From: Pectinatus sp. | GTDB taxonomy: Bacteria > Bacillota > Negativicutes > Selenomonadales > Selenomonadaceae | DNA length: 11,063 nt | Direction of reading: 5' to 3' | Assembly: GCA_020025075.1 (NCBI GenBank) | Contig: JAHHSR010000051.1 | Span: forward strand, 1-11,063 | Translations under genes and position numbers: made by a program | Shown here: piece by piece, positions 1-5,832 of the stretch | Layout: the number at the start of each line of letters is the position of its first letter | Numbering within the stretch: position 1 is the stretch's first letter | Notes under the pieces: generated by a model | Database searches by the model: none | What the model was told of the DNA's origin: nothing | The model's input: the letters and a program-made list of their open reading frames with translations, nothing else

Positions 1-60
1 ATAAGCATTGGTCACTGAAGCAAGAACCCCGCGACTTTAGTCGTGGGAGGTTCAGGTCGT
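1..60 (+). mobile_element. Probable 3' end of an IS200/IS605-type (tnpB) element
   Basis: An imperfect hairpin occupies 24-53: GAACC pairs with GGTTC at the base, and CGACT pairs with AGTCG around a two-base loop. The form GAACCCC...GACTTTAGTC...GGGAGGTTCA is the familiar right-end hairpin of tnpB-carrying IS200/IS605 elements, which in active elements is also the 3' part of the guide (omega/re) RNA. A TGA at 16-18 could be the stop of a tnpB lying left of the window, but no tnpB sequence is visible, so an intact element cannot be told from a remnant. The element would end near 54, and DNA after it would be host flank. The identification rests on recognising the hairpin type, not on a database match. 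Confidence 0.5.
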
Positions 61-141
61 GCAGTACCTTTTGACGAAGGGCATCAATAATGACTGGCCG
101 CTGAGCAATGAATATATTTACCGATAACAATAGATGATTAA

Positions 142-171
142 AAAAATGCGCTATTTATATAGCGCATTTTT
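142..171. terminator. Rho-independent terminator, probably bidirectional
   Basis: A perfect 13-bp stem joins 142-154 and 159-171 around a TTAT loop. It has A-runs on one side and T-runs on the other (T to 176 with one A), so it can end transcription from either direction. On + it would end the transcript of whatever lies left of the window; on - no gene reads toward it inside the window. Confidence 0.85.
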
Positions 172-310
172 ATTTTGCTGCGTGTTTTCTGCTATTTTTA
201 TTCAACATGGAAAATTTTTGTACTAATAATGAAGCAATAGAAATGCTAATTATAAAGCTGTTCTTTAGTGAGCTTTTATATCGACCAGATTAATTTATCT
301 ATTTGCGCAA

Positions 311-336
311 AAATAATATTGACACTTATTTATACA
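311..336. repeat. Imperfect direct repeat of the promoter element at 463-486
   Basis: The 12 bases AAATAATATTGA at 311-322 recur exactly at 463-474. The similarity continues through TTATTTATA with one indel, giving about 24 bases of resemblance some 150 bases apart. The copy at 463 is part of the inverted repeat and -35 box of the MCP promoter. The copy at 311 contains TTGACA but no good -10. It could be a second operator-like site or chance in AT-rich DNA. Confidence 0.45.
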
Positions 337-399
337 AAAATAACTACTTTTATGTAAATAAGCGATATATAAAAAATATAATTACAATAAAGTTGTGAA

Positions 400-423
400 A
401 AACAAATAAATGCGCATTTGTTT
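400..423. repeat. Inverted repeat with nested palindrome
   Basis: AAACAAAT (400-407) is the reverse complement of ATTTGTTT (416-423). The centre also forms the perfect 12-base palindrome AAATGCGCATTT (408-419). It lies about 50 bases upstream of the MCP -35 box, so it could be a protein-binding site. No run of T follows, so it is not a good terminator. Confidence 0.4.
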
Positions 424-457
424 GTAAATTGTATCGCTATTTGTAGCCGTGATGTAT

Positions 458-487
458 TATATAAATAATATTGATATTATTTATATA
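458..487. promoter_or_regulatory. A/T-only inverted repeat over the MCP -35 box (possible operator)
   Basis: Perfect 13-bp arms (458-470 and 475-487) flank the four-base centre TTGA. The repeat is A/T only apart from the central G. The -35 hexamer TTGATA at 471-476 begins in its centre, so a protein binding here would compete with or contact RNA polymerase. No known regulator's consensus is recognised. Confidence 0.45.
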
Positions 488-499
488 TTTAATTATAAT
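471..499 (+). promoter_or_regulatory. Sigma-70-type promoter for the MCP gene
   Basis: TTGATA (471-476) is followed after exactly 17 bases by a perfect TATAAT (494-499). This is five of six at -35 and six of six at -10, the best promoter in the window. Transcription would start near 506 and give a leader of about 145 bases before the MCP start codon. Confidence 0.75.
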
Positions 500-505
500 A
501 AAGCT

Positions 506-651
506 GAAAGACAGCAGGTGGCAAGTAAAAACTGTTACCTGTAAAAGAAAAGTCATTTCTTAGAGGATGCCTGCACTTTGCACAGAACATTTCTAGGAGT
601 GATTTATCTTGTCAATATGGCCATGCGCCTACAGTTTTTGGGAGGGAAGAA
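506..651 (+). other. Structured 5' leader of the MCP mRNA
   Basis: A 9-bp stem with two G-U pairs can form between 515-523 and 533-541. A 6-bp stem AAGAAA/TTTCTT joins 545-550 and 556-561. An alternative pairing of GCAGG (514-518) with CCTGC (570-574) would exclude the first hairpin. I tried to match it to the cyclic-di-GMP (GEMM) riboswitch often found upstream of chemotaxis genes and could not see the conserved core. The leader ends in a strong ribosome site, GGAGG at 641-645, six bases before the ATG. Confidence 0.3.
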
Positions 652-2439
652 ATGGGGAGTTTATCTTCTATGAAATCAAGGTTTATTCTTTTGATGGTTG
701 GCGTGTCATTATTTACCATCTTTTGTGTAGGCAGTTTTTTTGTCTACAGCATTAAGCAGACTACGGAGCAGAGCTTGCGCAGCTATCGTCAAGATTTGCA
801 GCAAAATGTCGACTGCACGCTGCGCGATAATACGCAGATTGCCTTGTCGGTAATTAAGGATATCTATAAGCAGCAGCAGGCGGGCCTTTTGACGCAAGAG
901 CAGGCAAAACAAAAAGCGGCTGATATTGTCCGCAACTTGCGTTATAGCAATGGCAAGGGATATTTTTGGATTGACACCTATAATGGCGTCAATGTGGTTC
1001 TGCTCGGCAATAAGAATGTCGAAGGAAAATCGCGCTGGAATGAAACGGACCCTAATGGTCAGTACTTTATTCAAGATTTAATCAAAAATGGCCGCAAAGA
1101 AGGCGGCGGCTATACAGATGATAGCTTTCCCAAGCCAGGTGAGCAAACGCCGCTTCCAAAACGCAATTATACCGTTTCCTTTGCTCCTTATAACTGGGTA
1201 ATCGGCACTGGGGTTTGGGTCGACTCAATAGACGCCAAGATTGCGGCGAAGCGTACGCAGCAAGAAAAAGTCGTGCATGAAAATATAATTGAAATGCTCT
1301 CTTATATGCTCATCTTGCAGATAGTCTTAATTTTCCTTGCTGTATATCTATCAAAGCGCTTCTCACGTCCAATTGAAAATATGACGGAAGCGTTAAATGT
1401 CTTGGCCTCGGGTGATTTTAGAAATCCAGTTGATGAATCAGTCCTTTCGCGCCGCGATGAAATTGGCGCTATGGGCATTTCCCTTAATAAATTGCGCAAT
1501 CATATGCGCGATTTAATGAAGAAAATCATGCAGTCGTCGGAATACCTTGCTTCTGCGTCGGAAAAGCTTACATCCAGTGCTGACCAATCGGCGGCAGCGA
1601 GCAGCCAGGTAGCAGATTCGATGGTCAATGTTGCCAATCTTTGTGGTGACCAGACTGCAGCTGTCGGCAAAGCGGGAGCGCGCTCAAATGACCTTTCCAC
1701 CCAGATGCAGGCATTTATGACGACTATTGCCGATTCGGAAAAGGAAATTGAAAAGACCAATGAAACGGCCCAAAAGGGTAATAGCACCTCGGTGACTGCC
1801 GTGACAAAAATGCAGAGCATTGAAAAAGCGGTCGAAGATACGGCCACTGTAATTGCCGGATTAGGCGAGGAATCGAAAAAAATCGGTGTTATCGTCGATA
1901 CCATTGCCAATATAGCTTCACAGACGAATCTTTTGGCGCTCAACGCCGCTATTGAGGCAGCGCGGGCGGGAGAACAGGGCAAGGGATTTGCCGTAGTTGC
2001 CGAAGAAGTAAGAAAGCTAGCTGAAGAATCCCATACGGCGGCAGATAAGATTGCCGGTCTTATAGGCTCGGTGCAAAATGAGGCACAAAATGCGGTGTCC
2101 GTAATGCAAGAAGGGGTCAATCAGGTCAAAGAAGGCACGGATGTAGTCAGCAATGCCGGCACTGCCTTTGGCAAGATTGTCAAGATGGTTTCAGTAGTTT
2201 CTGACCAATCGCGCGAAATGGGAGAAATTGTTAAGACGCTTGTCGATGGTGTAGGCGAAATCACCGCGACAGTTGATAACATCAACCAGATGAGCAAGGG
2301 CGTTTCATCAGAGGCAGAAAATGTTTCCGCCGCGACGGAAGAACAGACGGCTTCGATGCAGGAAATTGCCGAATCGAGCCGCCAGCTTGCTAAGATGGCC
2401 CAAGATTTACAAGATGCTGTGAATAAATTCAAGATTTGA
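652..2439 (+). CDS. Methyl-accepting chemotaxis protein with sCache_2 sensor domain
   Basis: This is a 595-residue membrane chemoreceptor that would sense a small extracellular ligand and control the CheA kinase. TM1 spans about 11-33. The extracellular single-Cache domain spans about 35-207, with sCache_2 signatures GKGYFWIDTYNG (101-112) and the closing WVIGTGVWVDSID (182-194). TM2 spans about 212-234, HAMP about 235-288, and the signalling coiled coil about 300-595. The hairpin tip is the near-invariant QTNLLALNAAIEAARAGEQG (424-443) followed by GKGFAVVAEEVRKLAEES. There is no C-terminal NWETF-type CheR/CheB tether; the protein ends in NKFKI. Family sCache_2 sensors often bind short organic acids such as lactate, pyruvate or propionate, but the ligand here is unknown. 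The ATG at 652 has GGAGG six bases upstream. The gene is monocistronic, with its own promoter (471-499) and a terminator directly after the stop. Confidence 0.95.
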   Translation: MGSLSSMKSRFILLMVGVSLFTIFCVGSFFVYSIKQTTEQSLRSYRQDLQQNVDCTLRDNTQIALSVIKDIYKQQQAGLLTQEQAKQKAADIVRNLRYSNGKGYFWIDTYNGVNVVLLGNKNVEGKSRWNETDPNGQYFIQDLIKNGRKEGGGYTDDSFPKPGEQTPLPKRNYTVSFAPYNWVIGTGVWVDSIDAKIAAKRTQQEKVVHENIIEMLSYMLILQIVLIFLAVYLSKRFSRPIENMTEALNVLASGDFRNPVDESVLSRRDEIGAMGISLNKLRNHMRDLMKKIMQSSEYLASASEKLTSSADQSAAASSQVADSMVNVANLCGDQTAAVGKAGARSNDLSTQMQAFMTTIADSEKEIEKTNETAQKGNSTSVTAVTKMQSIEKAVEDTATVIAGLGEESKKIGVIVDTIANIASQTNLLALNAAIEAARAGEQGKGFAVVAEEVRKLAEESHTAADKIAGLIGSVQNEAQNAVSVMQEGVNQVKEGTDVVSNAGTAFGKIVKMVSVVSDQSREMGEIVKTLVDGVGEITATVDNINQMSKGVSSEAENVSAATEEQTASMQEIAESSRQLAKMAQDLQDAVNKFKI

Positions 2440-2447
2440 TTTAGCGC

Positions 2448-2481
2448 ACGAAAAAGGCAGGCTGTAGCCTGCCTTTTTCGT
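2448..2481. terminator. Bidirectional terminator between convergent MCP and mdtG-like genes
   Basis: Perfect 16-bp arms (2448-2463 and 2466-2481) enclose a nominal 2-base centre, so the real loop is about CTGTAG. AAAAA on one arm and TTTTT on the other make it usable on both strands. Its last base is the first base of the - strand gene's stop codon (2481-2483), so the two genes share one compact stop signal. Confidence 0.9.
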
Positions 2482-3680
2482 TAAGTAAAGTTTTTGTGGG
2501 TAAAGATATATTTGTAAATGAAAATGGCATTAAAGAACAAGAGGGCACTCGTGAGAAAAAAGAGATTGCGAATGCCTAAGAGGGCAGCTATCTGGCCGCC
2601 AGTAATGGCGCCGCAAGAGACGCCGAGAAATTGGCCCGTCTGCGTATAGCTAAAGATACGCCCCGCCACAGAGGAGGGAGAAATATGCTTTAAAATGGCA
2701 TTCATGGCGGGAAAAATGGCGCCGAAGGCGACACCTATAAATAACCGCAAGACTAAAAGCTGCCAAGGCGATTGGACAAAAGCCTGCGGAATAAAGAGAC
2801 AAGCGGCAGCGATGACGGCAAAAAAGATTATGCGATGTGCGCCAATGCGGTCAGAGACGCGGCCGAGTGTTGGGGCGGCGAGAATGCTTGAAAAGCCGGA
2901 AGCCGCAAAGACCAGACCTGAGATGAAGGCGAGATGGGCTGTGTTTTTTGATATCATGCCAATGTATATAGTAATGATTGGTTCAATAGAAAACAAGGCA
3001 GCCGTAATGCAAAAGCAAGAGAAAAAGAGCGTAAACAGCACGCTTTTTTCGGGAAAATGGCGCAGGACATCGAGGCTTGAGGGAAGCTTTTCTGTCGGCG
3101 GGGTAAAATCTTCACGGACGAAAAAAAGCGTGAGAATAAAGGCAAAGGCCGTAAAAAGCCCCATACTGATAAAAACATAGCGAAAGCCCATGATTTCTGC
3201 TAAATATCCGCCGACAAGCGGTCCCAATAAAGAACCGCCAATTGAGCCCGTTGAAAGCGTGCCAAGTGCCCAGCCGGCTCGTTCCTTGGGCGATTGGGTG
3301 GCAACGAGCGTTATGGCCCCCGAATTAAAGCCAGAGATTGAACCCATTAAGGCGCGCAAGATGACGATTTGGTAGACGTAGCTGACAAAGCCGATTGAGG
3401 TGAGAATGATGGACATGCCAAAGCTGGCACGCAGCATCATGAGCTTGCGGCCGTACTTATCCGCTATGGTCCCCCAAAAAGGGGAAAAAAAGGCTGCAAT
3501 GAAATTGGTGCAGCCAAAGGCAAGCCCCGACCACATTTCGATAGAGGCCGTATCGTGTACACCTAAATGCTGGATGTAAAGCGGCAGGATTGGCGCAATC
3601 TGGCTGATTGCCGCCGAATTGCTAAAGGCACCAAAGGCGCAGACGTAGAGGTTTCGTTTCCATTTTTGCAAGGTAATCAC
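2481..3680 (-). CDS. mdtG: MdtG-type major facilitator efflux transporter
   Basis: This 399-residue, 12-helix MFS protein of the drug:H+ antiporter (DHA1) group resembles E. coli MdtG along its whole length (about 408 residues there). Shared blocks include WKRNL at the N-terminus, motif A SPFWGTIADKYGRKLMMLR (66-84), an IATQ.P...GWALGTLSTG-like block seen here as GWALGTLSTGS, AFISG in the second half, and AGRIFSYTQ near the C-terminus. MdtG in E. coli has been linked to resistance to fosfomycin and deoxycholate; the substrate here is not known. The start is a GTG (3678-3680) with AGGA seven bases upstream; no ATG closer to the family N-terminus exists. It is divergent from the Fsr-like gene across a 167-base gap. 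Its promoter is not clear. Confidence 0.88.
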   Translation of the reverse strand: MITLQKWKRNLYVCAFGAFSNSAAISQIAPILPLYIQHLGVHDTASIEMWSGLAFGCTNFIAAFFSPFWGTIADKYGRKLMMLRASFGMSIILTSIGFVSYVYQIVILRALMGSISGFNSGAITLVATQSPKERAGWALGTLSTGSIGGSLLGPLVGGYLAEIMGFRYVFISMGLFTAFAFILTLFFVREDFTPPTEKLPSSLDVLRHFPEKSVLFTLFFSCFCITAALFSIEPIITIYIGMISKNTAHLAFISGLVFAASGFSSILAAPTLGRVSDRIGAHRIIFFAVIAAACLFIPQAFVQSPWQLLVLRLFIGVAFGAIFPAMNAILKHISPSSVAGRIFSYTQTGQFLGVSCGAITGGQIAALLGIRNLFFLTSALLFFNAIFIYKYIFTHKNFT

Positions 3681-3766
3681 CAGATTTTCCTTTTTCTTTT
3701 TATTTTAACATATGGCAGCGAAAAGGCGCCAAGAGTAATTTTATAAAGTGCCAGTGGCCTTTTCCC

Positions 3767-3804
3767 TTGACAAAATAGACTTTACTATATATATCTATTA
3801 TAAT
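3767..3804 (+). promoter_or_regulatory. Promoter(s) for the fsr-like / SGNH / ClC operon
   Basis: TAGACT (3776-3781), 17 bases, then a perfect TATAAT (3799-3804) gives a start near 3811. An overlapping alternative is TTGACA (3767-3772), 17 bases, TATATC (3790-3795). The first start point would lie one base before a TTG at 3812, which makes that TTG an unlikely start codon and supports the ATG at 3848. Confidence 0.6.
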
Positions 3805-3834
3805 AGAAATATTGCCCATCAAGGCTTTTTTCGA

Positions 3835-3843
3835 AAGGGGGAG
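3835..3843 (+). promoter_or_regulatory. Ribosome binding site that selects the 3848 ATG
   Basis: AAGGGGGAG ends four bases before ATG 3848. The upstream in-frame TTG at 3812 has no purine-rich site before it. Confidence 0.7.
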
Positions 3844-3847
3844 TTGC

Positions 3848-5044
3848 ATGCATAAAAAATATCTGTATTTTCTCGGCGCGGCGCACCTTTGCTGTGATAT
3901 TAATACGGGTGCTTTGCCAGCTTTACTGCCATTTTTCGTCATCTATTATTCTTTAAACTATGAGGCTGCCGCTGGACTTATTTTCGCTTCTTGCTTTTTG
4001 GCGACACTCGTACAGCCACTTTTTGGCTACTTTGCGGACCAGGCGTCGCGCTCTTATTTCATGGGGCTTGGCGTCTTGATAAGCGGGCTTTCCTTGGCGA
4101 GCACGGGGCTTTTGCACAGTTATTGGCCCATTTTTGCGGCAATAACCTGTATGGGGATTGGCAGCTCGATTTTTCATCCGGAGACGGCGCGCCTAGCCAA
4201 TTTCATTTCGGGTACATCTAAGGGTATGGGCATGAGCATTTTTTCTGTCGGCGGCAATGCCGGCTTTGGCCTAGGACCCCTTTTAGGTGTTGCGCTTGTC
4301 ACTAGTTTTGGCATGAAGGGCATTTTGTTTTTTGGCCTCATTGCCATTGTTATGAGTGCCCTTTTATTTTATTTTGCACCGCAAATAAAAGCTGCGGCAC
4401 GCGAAATGAATGATGTGCCGGAAAAAGGAGCAGATGAAGAAAAATCACACTCATTTAGTTCCGTTGAGAAGCTAAAAAATGACTGGAAGTCATTTGGCAA
4501 ATTATCGCTGATTATCATTTGCCGCTCCGTCACTTTTTGCGCTTTGCAGAGTTTTTTGCCGCTTTACTGCATTCACGTACTAAAGTCCAGCCCCGCCGTG
4601 GGGAGCACCACATTGACAGTCTTTTCGTTTTTGGGTGTTGTAATGACGCTTTGGGGCGGTTTTTTGGCCGACCGCTTTGGTTGCGTGCGCGTGATTCGCA
4701 TTCTCATGGCTATTTTGGTGTTTTTTTGGTCGCTTCTTTCCTTTGCTAAAAGCGTTGTTTTTGTCTATGTTCTCTTATTGCCCATCTCTTTTGCTATGTT
4801 TGGCTCTTATAGCGCGTATGTCGTTCTTGGACAGACCTATCTTTCTAAAAGCGTGGGCTTTGCTTCAGGCATAACGCTCGGCGTGGCCTTTAGCATCGGC
4901 GGCATGATTGTTCCTTTTATGGGCAATTTTGCCGACCACTATGGCCTTTTATCTGTCTTTCAGCTCAACATCTTAATTACGCTTGTGGGGCTTTTGGGCA
5001 GCTTTTTGCTGCATGAGCCGCCAAAGCGGACAAAAGTTAACTAA
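3848..5044 (+). CDS. Fsr-like major facilitator transporter (fosmidomycin-resistance family)
   Basis: This 398-residue, 12-helix MFS protein is close in length to E. coli Fsr (about 406). The family fingerprint is clear: an early acidic residue in LCCDINTGALPALLP (14-28), QPLFGYFADQ (56-65), the hallmark GIGSSIFHPETARLA (103-117), and SVGGNAGFGLGPLL (133-146). A charged cytoplasmic loop at about 180-215 joins the two six-helix halves, and the second half carries GGFLADRFG, equivalent to motif A. Fsr exports fosmidomycin in E. coli, but many members are of unknown substrate, so the physiological cargo is open. An in-frame TTG at 3812 would add 12 residues (MPIKAFFERGSC) that do not look like the family N-terminus and would be almost leaderless, so I chose ATG 3848. 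It is the first gene of a three-gene unit. Confidence 0.88.
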   Translation: MHKKYLYFLGAAHLCCDINTGALPALLPFFVIYYSLNYEAAAGLIFASCFLATLVQPLFGYFADQASRSYFMGLGVLISGLSLASTGLLHSYWPIFAAITCMGIGSSIFHPETARLANFISGTSKGMGMSIFSVGGNAGFGLGPLLGVALVTSFGMKGILFFGLIAIVMSALLFYFAPQIKAAAREMNDVPEKGADEEKSHSFSSVEKLKNDWKSFGKLSLIIICRSVTFCALQSFLPLYCIHVLKSSPAVGSTTLTVFSFLGVVMTLWGGFLADRFGCVRVIRILMAILVFFWSLLSFAKSVVFVYVLLLPISFAMFGSYSAYVVLGQTYLSKSVGFASGITLGVAFSIGGMIVPFMGNFADHYGLLSVFQLNILITLVGLLGSFLLHEPPKRTKVN

Positions 5045-5058
5045 AAGAGGGGAAAACC

Positions 5059-5805
5059 TTGAATAAAATCAGATTACAAAAGACAATAACTGTGCTCATC
5101 TTGCTTATTTTGCCTTTCGTCATCATTGTCTATTCGCAGGGCGGAATCGATAAGACGCGTCATCATTTGCAATCGGCGCTCAACAATATTGGCCGCGGCC
5201 CTGATACGCCGCCTTATTTGACGGCTTATTATCGCGTGCGCCACGCCTACTTTGCCGTCGAGCCGATAAAGAAAAATGCTATTATGTTTTTGGGGGATAG
5301 CATGACAGACGAGGGCGATTGGTCAAAATTATTTTCTAACGAACCGACAATTAATTTTGGCATCGGTGGCGACACAACACTGGGCCTTTTAAATCGCATG
5401 GACCAGGTCGTTGCAGCAAAGCCCAAGAAAATTTTCCTCATGATAGGGACGAATGATTTATGCTTTAATCGTTCTATTCCTGCAACTATGAAAAATTACA
5501 ATGAGATTTTGCATATCTTAAAAACTAAATTGCCTCATACACAGGTCTATATTGAAAGCGTCTTGCCATTTAATGACACAATTTTTCCTTCTAATTATTT
5601 GCGCACAAATGAAAATATTAAAAAACTCAATGTGCAGATAAAGGCGCTTGCCCAAAAATACGATTATCCATACATTAATATGGCGCCGGCCTTTACGGGC
5701 CCTGATGGCCGCTTGCCGGCTGCTTGGACAGTTGATGGGCTGCACCTCAACGAAAAAGGTTATGCCGTATGGCGCGACCAAGTGGCAAAATACGTCAAGC
5801 AATGA
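5059..5805 (+). CDS. Membrane-anchored SGNH/GDSL-family hydrolase
   Basis: This 248-residue protein has an N-terminal hydrophobic helix (about 9-26) after a short positive stretch, so it is probably an uncleaved signal anchor with the enzyme outside the membrane. The SGNH blocks are all present: block I FLGDSMTDEG with nucleophile Ser81; block II INFGIGGDT with oxyanion Gly103; block III MIGTNDLC with Asn132; block V TVDGLHLN with Asp226 and His229. It is therefore expected to be an active serine ester hydrolase. The family includes acetylesterases, lysophospholipases and acyl-hydrolases of polysaccharides or cell wall; the substrate cannot be read from the sequence. Translation starts at TTG 5059 with GAGGGG six bases upstream. 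It begins 14 bases after the transporter stop, so the two are almost surely cotranscribed. Confidence 0.88.
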   Translation: MNKIRLQKTITVLILLILPFVIIVYSQGGIDKTRHHLQSALNNIGRGPDTPPYLTAYYRVRHAYFAVEPIKKNAIMFLGDSMTDEGDWSKLFSNEPTINFGIGGDTTLGLLNRMDQVVAAKPKKIFLMIGTNDLCFNRSIPATMKNYNEILHILKTKLPHTQVYIESVLPFNDTIFPSNYLRTNENIKKLNVQIKALAQKYDYPYINMAPAFTGPDGRLPAAWTVDGLHLNEKGYAVWRDQVAKYVKQ

Positions 5806-5816
5806 TTTTATATTTG

Positions 5817-5824
5817 AAAGGTGG
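5817..5824 (+). promoter_or_regulatory. Ribosome binding site that selects the TTG start of the ClC gene
   Basis: AAAGGTGG lies eight bases before TTG 5833. The in-frame GTG at 5821 is inside this site and so cannot be the real start. Confidence 0.7.
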
Positions 5825-5832
5825 TTATTTTC

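Larger units (their letters stand above)
177..457. other. AT-rich non-coding region upstream of the MCP gene
   Basis: No reading frame with a ribosome site or recognisable protein is seen. The base composition is strikingly AT-rich. It contains a palindrome AAATGCGCATTT (408-419) nested in an AAACAAAT/ATTTGTTT inverted repeat (400-423). It also has a separated inverted repeat AGCGATA (361-367) / TATCGCT (432-438), and a diverged copy of the promoter-proximal element at 311-336. A TTGACA at 319-324 has no convincing -10 at 16-18 bp. No small RNA can be named. Confidence 0.6.
3681..3847. promoter_or_regulatory. Divergent regulatory region between two MFS transporter genes
   Basis: On + there is a clear promoter (next entry). 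On - no strong promoter is seen; TTGGCG with TAAAAT at a 19-base spacing (about 3704-3735) is the best weak candidate. A perfect 12-base palindrome, CTATTATAATAG (3795-3806), covers the + strand -10 box. Imperfect dyad symmetry around GCCAGTGGC also lies near 3745-3762. These could be operator sites for a shared regulator, but no regulator gene is adjacent. Confidence 0.4.

Noticed and set aside
1..90. Protein tail ISIGH-TGA-SKNPATLVVGGS... with TGA read as selenocysteine
   Set aside because: The residues after the TGA come from the hairpin itself, and the hairpin fits an IS200/IS605 end better. No separate SECIS-like element was identified.
319..347. TTGACA as a -35 box
   Set aside because: The sequence 16-18 bases downstream (TAACTA and neighbours) matches the -10 consensus poorly.
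609..651. TTG at 609 with AGGAG nine bases upstream, or ATG at 617, as a start for the MCP or a leader peptide
   Set aside because: Both are out of frame with the MCP, and the resulting peptides have no recognisable features. The ATG at 652 has a better ribosome site. A short overlapping leader peptide cannot be fully excluded.
1500..2120. 206-residue open frame on - inside the MCP gene, plus other antisense frames at 709-1074 and 2121-2432
   Set aside because: They lie opposite a well-recognised chemoreceptor, have Ala/Ser/Ile-rich composition expected from the reverse of MCP codons, and lack ribosome sites or family motifs.
3812..3847. TTG start 12 codons upstream for the Fsr-like gene
   Set aside because: It would sit at the predicted transcription start and lacks a ribosome site; ATG 3848 has one.
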